A DNA stretch of 64,000 nt from the NCBI RefSeq assembly GCF_006715005.1, contig NZ_VFMJ01000001.1, forward strand, positions 3,162,001 to 3,226,000, read 5' to 3'. The position numbers were made by a program, and so were the translations under genes. The number at the start of each line of letters is the position of its first letter. Within the stretch, counting starts at the first letter, position 1. The DNA is from Serratia marcescens. Lineage in GTDB: Bacteria > Pseudomonadota > Gammaproteobacteria > Enterobacterales > Enterobacteriaceae. The notes beneath the pieces were generated by a model. That model saw only the letters and a program-made list of their open reading frames with translations, was not told where the DNA came from and searched no databases. Positions 20,488-29,290 of this stretch are shown piece after piece.

Positions 20488-21507
20488 CTACAGGAACATC
20501 AGGAAATACAGCAGGAACACGTTAACCAACAGCAGCAGCACGCCGGTCGGCACCTGCGCCTTGATCACCGCATTCTTGTCCGGCAGCTCCAGCAGCGCCG
20601 CCGGCACAATGTTGAAGTTCGCCGCCATCGGCGTCATCAGGGTGCCGCAATAGCCGGAGAACATGCCGATCGCCGCCATCACCGCCGGGTTGCCGCCGTG
20701 CTGCAACACCAGGATCGGAATGCCGATGCCGGCGGTAACGATCGGGAAAGCGGCGAAGGCGTTGCCCATCACCATGGTCAGCACCGCCATACCGATAGCG
20801 TAGACCGCCACGGCGATAAAGCGGTTATCGACCGCCAGATACTCCTGGGTCAAATGCGAGATCGCAGTGCCAACGCCGGCGACGGTAAACAGCAGACCCA
20901 GCGTGGCGAGGATCTGCGGCAGAATGAACGCCCAGCCGATCGAATCCAGCAGGCGCCGCGCTTCCTGCACCGGCTGCAACGCCTTCTCATGGGTCATTTT
21001 CACCGCGATCGCCAGGCCAATCAGGCAGCCGACGGTCATCGAGAACAGCGTGATCAGCGTCGCGTGGTTACCGCTGCCGAACACCGCGCTTTGCAACGCC
21101 GGAATGTTGTTGAACAGCAGCACGCCGATCACCGTCACCACCGGGATCGCCAGTGCGGGGATAAACAGCTTGTTGCCCAAACGCTTGGCGCTGGCCTCGC
21201 GCTCCTGCGGCGTTCGCTGATGATAGCTGCCGAGGCGCACGCCGCCGAAGCCGGCGATCAGGGCCATCACCACCACCACCCCGCCAACGATGATATGCAG
21301 CATGCGTTTCTCGTTACTGCCCTCGCCCAGTACGTCGCCCAGCAGGCGGTAAGTCCAGTCGCCGACCAGGAATACCAGGCCGTACAACCCCCAAAACAGC
21401 CCGGTGGTGATGCGGCGCGGGTTGGCGCGATCGCGGAAGGACATCACCGCCACAATCAGCAGCACCGCGCCGGCCAGCCAGTAGAGATATTGTTGCTGGA
21501 AGTTCAT
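20488..21507 (-). CDS. DUF979 integral membrane protein, putative permease subunit
   Basis: A 339-residue polytopic membrane protein ([46 protein letters not shown]). It has about nine or ten hydrophobic segments and a soluble loop near residues 100-115 ([19 protein letters not shown]). The conserved stretch [20 protein letters not shown] and the segment [25 protein letters not shown] look like the re-entrant substrate-binding parts of ion-coupled carriers. Its ATG overlaps the DUF969 stop by 4 bases, and pcp follows after 8. I recognise the family (DUF979) but no experimentally proven function. Together with DUF969 it is best explained as a two-part transporter for pyroglutamate or pyroglutamyl compounds. 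That role is inferred from gene context. Confidence 0.85.
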   Translation of the reverse strand: MNFQQQYLYWLAGAVLLIVAVMSFRDRANPRRITTGLFWGLYGLVFLVGDWTYRLLGDVLGEGSNEKRMLHIIVGGVVVVMALIAGFGGVRLGSYHQRTPQEREASAKRLGNKLFIPALAIPVVTVIGVLLFNNIPALQSAVFGSGNHATLITLFSMTVGCLIGLAIAVKMTHEKALQPVQEARRLLDSIGWAFILPQILATLGLLFTVAGVGTAISHLTQEYLAVDNRFIAVAVYAIGMAVLTMVMGNAFAAFPIVTAGIGIPILVLQHGGNPAVMAAIGMFSGYCGTLMTPMAANFNIVPAALLELPDKNAVIKAQVPTGVLLLLVNVFLLYFLMFL

Positions 21508-22235
21508 CGTGCCTCCCCCTTCGCCTGCAGCGCCGCCTGATTCAGCTGCGCCAGTTCGGCGCTCAGCTGTTTATCCATCCGATACAGCCGGAACGCGTGG
21601 ATCAGGAAAGCGAAAATCGCGGTCGGAATGCCCCACAGCGCGATATGCAGCGGCTCGGTCTGGATACCGCCCGATTCCAGCATAAAGTTGTGCATGAAGA
21701 TGATCGCGCCGAAGGCCACGAAGATATCTTCGCCGAAGAACAGCCCGACGTTGTCGGTCGCGGCCGACATGGCGCGCAGGCGGTGGCGGGTACGCTCCGG
21801 CAGCTCACCGTAGCGATTTTCCGTTGCCCCTTCCGCCATCGGCGCCAGCAGCGGCCGCACCATCTGCGGATGCCCGCCCAGGCTGGTCAGCCCCATCGCC
21901 GCGGTAATCTCGCGCACGAACAGGTACACGATCAGCAAACGGCCGGCGGTGGCGCTTTTGATCTTGGCGATCCACGCCTGCGCACGCTCTTTCAGCCCGT
22001 GGCGCTCCAGCAGGCCGATCACCGCCAGCGGCAGCAGCAGGATCAGCGGCAGGTTACGGGTGTTGAGAAAGCCCTCGCCGAGCTTTTCCAGAATGACGTC
22101 CAGCGGCATCAGCGCCGCCAAACCGGTGATGATACCGGCGGCGATCACCACCAGCACCGGGTTGAAACGCAATACAAATCCGACCACGATGGCGGCGATG
22201 CCGATCAGTGGCCAGAGATTCACGGCCTGTTCCAT
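21504..22235 (-). CDS. DUF969 integral membrane protein, putative permease subunit
   Basis: A 243-residue membrane protein with five to six hydrophobic segments (MEQAVNLWPLIGIAAIVVGFVLRFNPVLVVIAAGIITGLAALMPLD). It includes a conserved loop LTSLGGHPQMVRPLLAPMAEGA and the segment SAATDNVGLFFGEDIFVAFGAI. The C-terminus is soluble and charged. It always pairs with DUF979 in the genomes I know of; here the two overlap by 4 bases (ATGA). GAGGGAA lies 5 bases before the ATG. The 63 bases separating it from pxpA hold no obvious terminator, so it probably belongs to the pxp transcript. A permease role is inferred. Confidence 0.85.
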   Translation of the reverse strand: MEQAVNLWPLIGIAAIVVGFVLRFNPVLVVIAAGIITGLAALMPLDVILEKLGEGFLNTRNLPLILLLPLAVIGLLERHGLKERAQAWIAKIKSATAGRLLIVYLFVREITAAMGLTSLGGHPQMVRPLLAPMAEGATENRYGELPERTRHRLRAMSAATDNVGLFFGEDIFVAFGAIIFMHNFMLESGGIQTEPLHIALWGIPTAIFAFLIHAFRLYRMDKQLSAELAQLNQAALQAKGEAR

Positions 22236-22298
22236 AGTCTTCCCTCGATATTTTCTAATAGTTTTTTGCTTGTGATGTTGTGTCTTGCTTTATTGCTT

Positions 22299-23039
22299 TT
22301 ACTGCTCCGCGCTGACGCGGATGCCCTGCTGAACAAAACTGTCCCGCAGCTTGCGCGCATACGCCAGCGCATGATCGCCGTCCCCGTGCAGGCAGACGGT
22401 TTCCGCCTGAACGGCGGCCCAGACGCCATCCACGCTGCGCACCCGGTGGTGGCGCACCATCTCCAGGGTTTGCGCCAGCGCGTGTTCGTCGTCCTCGATA
22501 AGCGCCCCCGGCAAACCGCGCGGCACCAGCGTGCCGTCGGCCTGATAGCCGCGATCGGCGAACACCTCTTGCCGAGTGGTCAGGCCGAGTTTTTCCCCGG
22601 CGCGGATCAGCTCGCTCCCGGCCAGCCCCACCAGCCGCAGCGCCGGATCGACCGCCTGCACCGCCCGGGCGATCGCTTCCGCCAGCGCCGGTTCAACCGC
22701 CGCCTGGTTATACAGCATGCCGTGCGGCTTGACGTGCACCATCACCCCACCCTCGGCGCGGGCGATGGCCGCCAGCGCCCCGAGCTGATACACCACCTGC
22801 GCGTACACCGTTTCCGGCGGCAGCTGCATGCGGGTGCGGCCGAAGTTCTCCCGATCGGGAAAACTCGGGTGGGCGCCGATCGCCACGCCGTACTGCAATG
22901 CCCAGCGCACCGATTGACGCATGGTCTGCGCATCGCCGGCGTGGAAGCCGCAGGCGATGTTGGCCGAGCTCACCAATTGCAACAGCGCCTGATCGTTGGC
23001 GCAGCCTTCGCCGAGATCGGCGTTCAAATCAACGATCAT
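22299..23039 (-). CDS. pxpA: 5-oxoprolinase subunit A
   Basis: A 246-residue LamB/YcsF-family protein ([36 protein letters not shown]). The conserved Asp, Glu and His residues of the family active site are in this N-terminal stretch. It also has [15 protein letters not shown] and [12 protein letters not shown]. With PxpB and PxpC it opens 5-oxoproline to glutamate using ATP. I set the start at 23039, which aligns with E. coli PxpA and overlaps the pxpC end by 11 bases. The longer frame adds MPGGY without homology. Confidence 0.96.
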   Translation of the reverse strand: MIVDLNADLGEGCANDQALLQLVSSANIACGFHAGDAQTMRQSVRWALQYGVAIGAHPSFPDRENFGRTRMQLPPETVYAQVVYQLGALAAIARAEGGVMVHVKPHGMLYNQAAVEPALAEAIARAVQAVDPALRLVGLAGSELIRAGEKLGLTTRQEVFADRGYQADGTLVPRGLPGALIEDDEHALAQTLEMVRHHRVRSVDGVWAAVQAETVCLHGDGDHALAYARKLRDSFVQQGIRVSAEQ

Positions 23040-23961
23040 GTAACCCCCAGGCAATCTGTCGAAGGAAGAGATCCTGCTCGGCTTTGGCGCGCTGCGCCTC
23101 CGTCAGTGAGCAGAGAACGAAGTGGATCGGTTCGCCGAGACGGATCTGCGCCAAGTGGTAGAGATCGGCTTCGATCACGCAGGCGATACGCGGGTAACCG
23201 CCGGTGGTTTGCGCGTCGGCCATCAACACGATCGGCTGGCCGTTGTGCGGCACCTGCACCACACCGGGCAGCAGGCCGTGCGACAGCATCTCGCGGTCGG
23301 TGGTGCGCTCCAGTGGCGTACCGCCGTGCAAGCGGTAGCCCATGCGGTTGCTCTGCGGGCTGAGCTGCCAGGCGGTGCGCCAAAACGTATCCTGCGCCTC
23401 TTCGCTGAATTCGGCGTACTCCGGCCCCGGCAGCGCGCGGATGCGGTTGGTGAACAGCAGCTGTTTCACGCCGCAGCGATGTTGCGGTTGAGCGGCCGAT
23501 TTGCCCAACGGCAGCCGATCGCCGTCTTTCAGATTACGGCCTTCGTGGCCGCCAAAGGCGGCTTTCATGTCGGTGCTGCACGAGCCCAGCATTTCCGGCA
23601 CGGCGATACCGCCCGAGATCGCCAGGTAGCTGCGCATGCCGCGTTTCGGCGTGCCCAGCACCAGCCGCTGCCCCTTTTTCACCGGGTAGCGCCAGCCGGT
23701 CCACAGCGGCTTGCCGTCCAGTTGCGCGTCGCAGCCGGCGCCGGTCAGGGCGATCCAGCCAGGGCGGGTAAACTCGGCGCTGAACTGGCCGAGGGTGATC
23801 TCCAGCCCGGCGGCCTCAGGCGCATTGCCCACCAGCAGGTTGGCGATCTTCAGCGCCGGTTGATCCAGTGCCCCGCCGGTGCTGATGCCCAGGCGGCGGA
23901 ATCCCTCGCGGCCCAAATCCTGCACCGTGGTATAGATGCCGGCACGCAGAATAATCAGCAT
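23029..23961 (-). CDS. pxpC: 5-oxoprolinase subunit C
   Basis: A 310-residue protein of the biotin-dependent carboxyltransferase-like (KipA/AHS2) family ([37 protein letters not shown]). The family segments [16 protein letters not shown] and [33 protein letters not shown] are present. It forms the PxpBC complex. GGAGGG lies just upstream of the ATG. It overlaps pxpB by 7 bases and pxpA by 11 bases, a tightly coupled arrangement. Confidence 0.96.
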   Translation of the reverse strand: MLIILRAGIYTTVQDLGREGFRRLGISTGGALDQPALKIANLLVGNAPEAAGLEITLGQFSAEFTRPGWIALTGAGCDAQLDGKPLWTGWRYPVKKGQRLVLGTPKRGMRSYLAISGGIAVPEMLGSCSTDMKAAFGGHEGRNLKDGDRLPLGKSAAQPQHRCGVKQLLFTNRIRALPGPEYAEFSEEAQDTFWRTAWQLSPQSNRMGYRLHGGTPLERTTDREMLSHGLLPGVVQVPHNGQPIVLMADAQTTGGYPRIACVIEADLYHLAQIRLGEPIHFVLCSLTEAQRAKAEQDLFLRQIAWGLHDR

Positions 23962-24611
23962 ACGCCCTCCTTCTGCGGCACGAAGCGCACGTTATCGCCC
24001 GGGCGCAACAGCGTCGGCGGCATTTCATGCGGATTGAACAGCGCCAGTCGCGTGCGGCCAATCAGCTGCCAGCCGCCGGGCGTCACCAGCGGATAGATGC
24101 CGGTCTGGCCGCCGCCGATGCCGACGGAGCCGGCCGCCACCGCCAGACGCGGCTCAGCGCGGCGCGGCGTCGCCAGTTGTTCCGGCATGCCGCCCAAATA
24201 GGAGAAGCCCGGCTGAAAGCCGAGGAAATAGACCACGTAGGCCGCCGCCGCGTGGCATTCCACCACCTGCCGCGGCGTCATGCCGGTATGGCGCGCCACG
24301 TCATCCAGATCGGGGCCTTGCTCCCCGCCGTAGACCACCGGAATATCCACCTGGCGCGATTCCGGCGTCAGGCTCTCTTTGCTTTCCCAACCTTGCTGCA
24401 GCAATGCGAGCATCGCTTCGGCGTCGGCCTGCGGCGTATGCAGCAACAGCGTCAGGTTATTCATCCCCGGCACCACTTCCCGCACGTCGGGGTGGTGATT
24501 CAGCTTTTCCGCCAGCGCCCAGATGCGCTGCTGGCTCGGTAAGGTCACCGGCGGCGACAGTTCAAGCACTACCGCTCTCTCACCCAACAGGTAATAACGT
24601 GCTTGTTGCAC
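23955..24611 (-). CDS. pxpB: 5-oxoprolinase subunit B
   Basis: A 218-residue KipI/AHS1-family protein, the same length as E. coli PxpB (YbgJ). The family signature segments [23 protein letters not shown] and [27 protein letters not shown] are present. I chose the GTG start at 24609-24611 ([18 protein letters not shown]) because TAAGGAG lies 7 bases upstream and the length fits. The longer frame crosses the promoter. It is the first gene of the likely operon pxpB-C-A-DUF969-DUF979-pcp. Confidence 0.95.
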   Translation of the reverse strand: MQQARYYLLGERAVVLELSPPVTLPSQQRIWALAEKLNHHPDVREVVPGMNNLTLLLHTPQADAEAMLALLQQGWESKESLTPESRQVDIPVVYGGEQGPDLDDVARHTGMTPRQVVECHAAAAYVVYFLGFQPGFSYLGGMPEQLATPRRAEPRLAVAAGSVGIGGGQTGIYPLVTPGGWQLIGRTRLALFNPHEMPPTLLRPGDNVRFVPQKEGVC

Positions 24612-24651
24612 CCTTATTCTCCTTATTATTATCGCGATGAAAAACACACCA

Positions 24652-24680
24652 GTTATGCGTGACGCGGCCCCGGCTGTCAA
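24652..24680 (-). promoter_or_regulatory. Promoter of pxpBCA-DUF969-DUF979-pcp
   Basis: On the minus strand a consensus -35 TTGACA (complement of 24675-24680) is followed after exactly 17 bases by -10 CATAAC (complement of 24652-24657). Transcription would start near 24645, about 34 bases before the pxpB GTG. The nearly perfect boxes make this a strong candidate. Confidence 0.7.
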
Positions 24681-24693
24681 TAGAACGCAACCA

Positions 24694-24711
24694 TAAGGAA
24701 AATAAGGAAAT
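24694..24711. repeat. Tandem 9-bp direct repeat upstream of pxp promoter
   Basis: TAAGGAAAA followed at once by TAAGGAAAT, about 14 bases upstream of the -35 box. Its position suits an activator or repressor site. No regulator gene is adjacent. Confidence 0.45.
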
Positions 24712-24770
24712 AGCGCGATAAAAGGATTCAGCCGGCGCACAGGCCGGGCTGGATCCGGGGAAGAAAAAAA

Positions 24771-25514
24771 TCAGGCGGGATTCGGGATATCGATAAAGGT
24801 CACATCAAAGCCGTGGTGCTGGGCCAGCCAGTCCCCCAACGCTTTCACGCCGCCGCGCTCGGTGGCGTGGTGACCGGCGGCGAAGAAATGTACGCCCATT
24901 TCGCGCGCGCTGTGAATGGTCTGCTCAGACACTTCACCGCTGATGAACGCATCGACGCCGAAACGCGCCGCGCTGTCGATAAAGCCCTGACCGCCGCCGG
25001 TGCACCAGGCCACCCGGCGAATGTGCTCAGGCGCGTTATCACCGCAGTGCAGCACCGCGCGCCCCAGCCGATTTTCGATACGCTGCTGCAGCGCTTCGCC
25101 GGTCAGCGGCTGTTCAAATTCGCCGTGCGGCACCAGCGGCTCAACGTCGCCAATCACCCGAATGCCCAGCGCCTGCGCCAGCTGCGCGTTGTTGCCCAGC
25201 ACCGGATGCGCGTCCAGCGGCAGGTGGTAGCCGTACAGGTTGATATCGTGGGTCAGCAGCGTTTTCAGGCGATTGCGCTTCATGCCGCGCACCGCCGGCG
25301 CCTCGTTTTTCCAGAAATAGCCGTGGTGCACGATAATCGCGTCGGCCTGATGCGCCACCGCGGCGTCCAGCAGCGCCTGACAGGCGGTGACGCCGGTCAC
25401 GATGCGCTGCACGTGTGGGCGGCCTTCTACCTGCAATCCGTTGGGGGCGTAGTCCTGAAACGCCGCGGCGTTCAGTTCCGTGTTGATCAGTTGTTCCAGA
25501 TCGAGGTTACGCAT
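24771..25514 (-). CDS. ybgI: YbgI, Nif3-like dinuclear metal-binding protein
   Basis: A 247-residue NIF3/YbgI-family protein, the same length as in E. coli. Metal-ligand segments IIVHHGYFWKNE and HLPLDAHPVLGNN, and the C-terminal FAAGHHATERGG, are present. It forms toroidal hexamers with a dinuclear metal site. It is often labelled type 2 GTP cyclohydrolase I, but its reaction in cells is unsettled. E. coli has ybgI directly upstream of pxpB as well. Here the pxp promoter separates them, so it is probably a distinct transcription unit. Confidence 0.95.
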   Translation of the reverse strand: MRNLDLEQLINTELNAAAFQDYAPNGLQVEGRPHVQRIVTGVTACQALLDAAVAHQADAIIVHHGYFWKNEAPAVRGMKRNRLKTLLTHDINLYGYHLPLDAHPVLGNNAQLAQALGIRVIGDVEPLVPHGEFEQPLTGEALQQRIENRLGRAVLHCGDNAPEHIRRVAWCTGGGQGFIDSAARFGVDAFISGEVSEQTIHSAREMGVHFFAAGHHATERGGVKALGDWLAQHHGFDVTFIDIPNPA

Positions 25515-25532
25515 TCTCTTCTCTCTTCATAG

Positions 25533-26513
25533 TCAAAATGTCTGCCGGTCGCCCTGCGCCATCAGGATGAATTTCACGCCCAGATCGTTGCCCTGCGCCA
25601 GCTGTTGCGCAATGGTGGCGCGCGTGTCTTCGCCCTGCTTCAGGCTGGGCTTGATGTGGCTGATCACCACCGGCAAACCGTTCAGCGAGCCATCGCCGCC
25701 GCTGTACTGCGTCAGGTTCTTCAGCTCCTTCAGCAGCCAGGCCGGCGTCAAATGGCCGTACAGATGTTTATCCTCCACCCCGTTGGGGTACGAGGTTTCG
25801 ATAATCATACCTTTGAGCTTTTTCTGCTCGACAAGCGGCCCCAGCGTGCGCCAGACGGTATCGAGATCGCGTGACTGCTCCACCTTATCCGGCCCGGTAT
25901 CGCCGAAGTAGGCAAAGAACTCGCTGCCGTTGGAAATCAGCAGCATCGACGACGGGTAGCGATCGTGGCTGAGCGGGTACATCACGCCGGTCAACCCGGT
26001 CAGGCCAAGGGTAAACCGCTGCTGCGGCCGCACCGTTTGCAGCCGGTAGGTGCCCAACCGCGAGCCGTTACCGGCGTCGGTAAAGTTCGGCCAGGCCTTC
26101 CAGTTGAAGTAGTGATTACGCAGGGTCAGCACGGTGTCCGCCTGGGCGTAAACGGTTTTTTTATTGTCCTCGGGCGAGCCGACGATCAGCCCCGCCACGT
26201 GGTCCAGATGGCCGTGGCTGATAAAGTAACTGCCGATCAACTGCCGGAACACATAGCCCTGCGGCGTGTAAGGCGCGGCCAGCTCGGGCGTCACCTGCGG
26301 GAAGCTGCCCTTCTCCAGCCCTTTGGCGATGCCCGGCAGCAGTGAACCGGCGTCCAGCGCCACATAATGCGGCTGATTGTCGCTGCGGATCAGGTAGGAA
26401 GTCAGGTTGCCGTCGCTGACGCCGCCGTCGACGCCCAGCGCCACCACGTCAAAGCCGGCGATCGCCAGCGCGGAATAGCCGCTCAGACACAGGGCCAGCA
26501 CCTTTTTCATCAT
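25533..26513 (-). CDS. Periplasmic class II cyclic-nucleotide phosphodiesterase (CpdP-like)
   Basis: A 326-residue metallo-beta-lactamase-fold enzyme with an N-terminal signal peptide of about 19 residues (MMKKVLALCLSGYSALAIA). The class II phosphodiesterase signature is complete at residues 100-114: HGHLDHVAGLIVGSP, where His100, His102, Asp104 and His105 bind metal. It likely hydrolyses 3',5'-cAMP in the periplasm. This agrees with periplasmic CpdP of Vibrio fischeri, a known member of the family. An AGGAG site lies 7 bases before the first of two tandem ATGs. It lies between phrB and ybgI where E. coli has dtpD, so it is an accessory insertion in this lineage. The substrate assignment is from family. 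Confidence 0.88.
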   Translation of the reverse strand: MMKKVLALCLSGYSALAIAGFDVVALGVDGGVSDGNLTSYLIRSDNQPHYVALDAGSLLPGIAKGLEKGSFPQVTPELAAPYTPQGYVFRQLIGSYFISHGHLDHVAGLIVGSPEDNKKTVYAQADTVLTLRNHYFNWKAWPNFTDAGNGSRLGTYRLQTVRPQQRFTLGLTGLTGVMYPLSHDRYPSSMLLISNGSEFFAYFGDTGPDKVEQSRDLDTVWRTLGPLVEQKKLKGMIIETSYPNGVEDKHLYGHLTPAWLLKELKNLTQYSGGDGSLNGLPVVISHIKPSLKQGEDTRATIAQQLAQGNDLGVKFILMAQGDRQTF

Positions 26514-26535
26514 TACGTCGCTCCTTGCAGTTGCC

Positions 26536-27966
26536 TCAAGACTCTCCCCGTTTTGCCGCCTCGAACGCCGCCAGCGTCTCTACACGCGCTTGCTTGTGAT
26601 CGACGATCGGCAGCGGATAGTTCAGCGGGCATCGCTGCTTTTCCGCCCAGCGATGGGGATGATGGATGTCATTGTCGGGCACATCCGCCAGTTCCGGCAA
26701 CCATTTACGGATAAAAGTGCCTTGTGGATCAAAACGTTCACCCTGGGTGGTCGGGTTGAAGATGCGGAAATACGGCGCGGCGTCGGTGCCGGTGGAGGCC
26801 GCCCACTGCCAGCCGCCGTTGTTGGCCGCCAGATCCCCGTCCAGCAATTGCGACATGAAATAGCGCTCCCCGGCGCGCCAGTCGATCAGCAGATCTTTCA
26901 CCAGAAAACTGGCGCTGATCATGCGCAGCCGGTTGTGCATCCAGCCGGTGGCATTCAGTTGGCGCATGGCGGCATCGACGATCGGATAGCCGGTTTCGCC
27001 CCGCTGCCAGGCCTGCAGCTTCGCCGCGTCATCGCACCAGCTCACCTTGTCCGTCCAGGCGATAAACGGCCGATGGCGACACAGCTCGGGATAGGCCACC
27101 AGCAGATGGCGGTAGAACTCGCGCCAAATCAGCTCGTTCAGCCAGGCGAAAGCGCCGCTCTCGCGATCTTCCAGCAGCTGCGGGCATTCGGCGCGCAGGC
27201 GGTTGAAGCACTGGCGCGGCGACAGCGCACCGATCGCCAGATAGGGCGACAGACTGCTGGTGCCGGCGAGGGCGGGCAGATCGCGCTGCCGGAGGTAATC
27301 CTGCACCTGCTCGCGGCAAAAGGCGCGCAGCCGCTGCAGCGCGGCCTCCTCACCGGCGGGATAGCCATCCCCGATGTCTGCCGTGGGATAATCGAACGCC
27401 GCCGGCATCTCAGGCATGGGTAACGCGCCACCGGCGCGGGTCTGCGGCGCCGGCAGGCAGCTCACGTCGGACTCGGTCAGGCGCTGAAGAAAGGCGTTGC
27501 GAAACGGCGTATAGACCTTGTACATCTCGCCGCCGCCGGTGAGCACGCTGCCCGGCGGCAACAGCAGGCTGTCATCGAAACCGTGGCACCTCACCCGCTC
27601 GCTCAACCGCTGTTCCAGCCGCGCATCGCGCCGCCGTTCGTTCAGTTCGTACTGGCGATTGTAAAACAGCGCATCCACCTGCTCCCGCTCGCAATAGTCC
27701 GCCAGCCAGTCGATCGACGCGGCAAAGTCCGCACAGGCATGGCAATGCAGCGCAATGCCCTTTTGCGCCAGCGCCTGCTGCACCGCCTCCAGGCTGGCGT
27801 GGATCAGCGCCGCCTGTCGCGGCGCCATCTCATGTTGCCGCCACTGCTGCGGCGTGGCGATAAACACCGCCAGCACCCGGGCTTCGGGATCGCTGCAGGC
27901 GGCGTGCAGGGCTTTGTTGTCGGTGATACGCAGATCGTTACGCAACCAGACCAGATGCGTGGTCAT
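26536..27966 (-). CDS. phrB: Deoxyribodipyrimidine photolyase
   Basis: A 476-residue class I CPD photolyase. The N-terminal antenna domain starts MTTHLVWLRNDLRITDNKAL. The C-terminal FAD domain holds the signatures TGWMHNRLRMISASFLVKDL and DGDLAANNGGWQWAAS, with the electron-transfer Trp residues. It repairs cyclobutane pyrimidine dimers using blue light. The start at 27964-27966 has AAGGAG 6 bases upstream and aligns with E. coli. The frame open from 27981 adds 5 residues only. ybgA precedes it by 15 bases, as in E. coli. Confidence 0.97.
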   Translation of the reverse strand: MTTHLVWLRNDLRITDNKALHAACSDPEARVLAVFIATPQQWRQHEMAPRQAALIHASLEAVQQALAQKGIALHCHACADFAASIDWLADYCEREQVDALFYNRQYELNERRRDARLEQRLSERVRCHGFDDSLLLPPGSVLTGGGEMYKVYTPFRNAFLQRLTESDVSCLPAPQTRAGGALPMPEMPAAFDYPTADIGDGYPAGEEAALQRLRAFCREQVQDYLRQRDLPALAGTSSLSPYLAIGALSPRQCFNRLRAECPQLLEDRESGAFAWLNELIWREFYRHLLVAYPELCRHRPFIAWTDKVSWCDDAAKLQAWQRGETGYPIVDAAMRQLNATGWMHNRLRMISASFLVKDLLIDWRAGERYFMSQLLDGDLAANNGGWQWAASTGTDAAPYFRIFNPTTQGERFDPQGTFIRKWLPELADVPDNDIHHPHRWAEKQRCPLNYPLPIVDHKQARVETLAAFEAAKRGES

Positions 27967-27981
27967 AAAACTCCTTGTCAA

Positions 27982-28938
27982 TCAATGGCCGTAACGCAAA
28001 CGCAGCGCCTCCGGGTAAGGTTCGAAATAGCGTTGTTCCGCCAGATAGCGATCGGGGTATTCCGCCATGTAATGCTTGAGCAGCGCGATCGGTGCCAGCA
28101 GCGGCTGCATGCCCTGCCGGTAGCGGTCGATCAGGTGCGCCAGCTCCTGGCGCTGCGTCGCGCTGAGCTGACGGCGGAAATAGCCCTGCACATGCATCAA
28201 CACGTTGGTGTGGTTGCGCCGCGTCGCCTTGTGCGCCAACAGCGCCATCAGGCGGCTGCGGTATTCCACGGCGAAGGCCTCCAGCGAGTCCCAGCGGTGA
28301 ATATCGGCGACGAAGCGCCCCAGCTCGCGATACGCCGGCTGCGAATGCGCCAGCAGCGACAGCTTGTAGCGGCTGTGAAACGCGATCAGCCCGCCGCGGG
28401 TCAGCCCCTGACGCCACAGCATGTTCAGCTCGTACAGCGCGTATACCCGTTCAATGAAGTTTTCCCGCAGTGCCGCGTCCTGCAATCGTCCGTCTTCTTC
28501 CACCGGCAGCCACGGCATCTGGCGCAGCAGTTCGGCGGTAAACAGCCCGACGCCGTTTTTACGCGAGTCCTTGCCGTTTTCGCTGTAGACCCGCACCCGC
28601 TCCAGGCCGCAGCTCGGTGACTTGGCGCAGACGATGTACCCGCAAAGATGCTGCAAGGCCGCCACGCGCTGCGCGGAGAAGCCGCGCATCTCCTCGGTCA
28701 GATCCACGCCGGCGTCGTTGCTGTAGCGCATCGCCGGCCACGGCTGCGCCTGTTTCACCAGGCGCAGCGCCGGGCGCGGCGTAGGCAGCCCGATCGCCAT
28801 TTCCGGGCAAACGGGCTCAAAGCGCACATAGGGCGCCAACTGTTCCACCGCAAAGGCCAGCCGCTTGTGGCCGCCGTCGAAACGCACCGTCTCGCCCAGT
28901 AAACAGGCGCTGATGCCGATAGGGATCTTGTCGCTCAT
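27982..28938 (-). CDS. ybgA: YbgA-like DUF523-DUF1722 protein
   Basis: A 318-residue two-domain protein. Residues 1-150 are a DUF523 domain (IPIGISACLLGETVRFDGGHKR, FEPVCPEMAIGLPTPRPALRL, CAKSPSCGLERVRVY). Residues 170-318 are a DUF1722 domain (LIAFHSRYKLSLLAHSQPAYRELGRFV to YLAEQRYFEPYPEALRLRYGH). E. coli K-12 YbgA has only the DUF1722 part (169 residues), so this is the longer form. Conserved cysteines in DUF523 suggest metal or Fe-S binding. It is co-directional with and 15 bases from phrB, which suggests a role near photorepair or nucleotide metabolism, but no function is proven. Confidence 0.92.
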   Translation of the reverse strand: MSDKIPIGISACLLGETVRFDGGHKRLAFAVEQLAPYVRFEPVCPEMAIGLPTPRPALRLVKQAQPWPAMRYSNDAGVDLTEEMRGFSAQRVAALQHLCGYIVCAKSPSCGLERVRVYSENGKDSRKNGVGLFTAELLRQMPWLPVEEDGRLQDAALRENFIERVYALYELNMLWRQGLTRGGLIAFHSRYKLSLLAHSQPAYRELGRFVADIHRWDSLEAFAVEYRSRLMALLAHKATRRNHTNVLMHVQGYFRRQLSATQRQELAHLIDRYRQGMQPLLAPIALLKHYMAEYPDRYLAEQRYFEPYPEALRLRYGH

Positions 28939-29028
28939 ACCGCTCTCCCATGTTGTTGGCCGATGAGGAAAGTGTAGAAGAATGGCTTGCCGAATACGAC
29001 CTTGCGCTTGATAGGGGCGGCCAGAGGC

Positions 29029-29056
29029 ATAAAAAAACCCCCGCCGCAGGGCGAGG
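29029..29056. terminator. Terminator after ybfA
   Basis: Seven A residues, then CCCCCGCC, loop GCA, GGGCGAGGG and six T residues. The stem is slightly imperfect. A/T tracts on both sides make it potentially bidirectional: it would end ybfA transcripts on the minus strand. Confidence 0.75.
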
Positions 29057-29080
29057 GTTTTTTCGTGAATCGGCAGCGAC

Positions 29081-29290
29081 TCAGTAGAAATCGCAGGACG
29101 CCAGTTCCGCCTGCTGCAGCCAGACCGGCTTATCGCTGGTTTTTGACCAGACGCGGTGCAGGTAGCTGTAAAAACGCCCGCGATCGCTGCGGAACAGCAT
29201 CACCGGCAGGGCCAAAATGCCCGCGATAACCACTGCGCTGCGGCGCAGGAGAATCCGATGCAATGAATAAGCGTGATAGGTAGTAGACAT
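29081..29290 (-). CDS. ybfA: YbfA, small DUF2517 membrane protein
   Basis: A 69-residue protein whose second half is nearly identical to E. coli YbfA ([23 protein letters not shown] and the ending DFY). One hydrophobic segment lies at about residues 18-34 ([16 protein letters not shown]). It sits divergent from kdpFABC, as in E. coli. Function is unknown. Confidence 0.9.
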   Translation of the reverse strand: MSTTYHAYSLHRILLRRSAVVIAGILALPVMLFRSDRGRFYSYLHRVWSKTSDKPVWLQQAELASCDFY

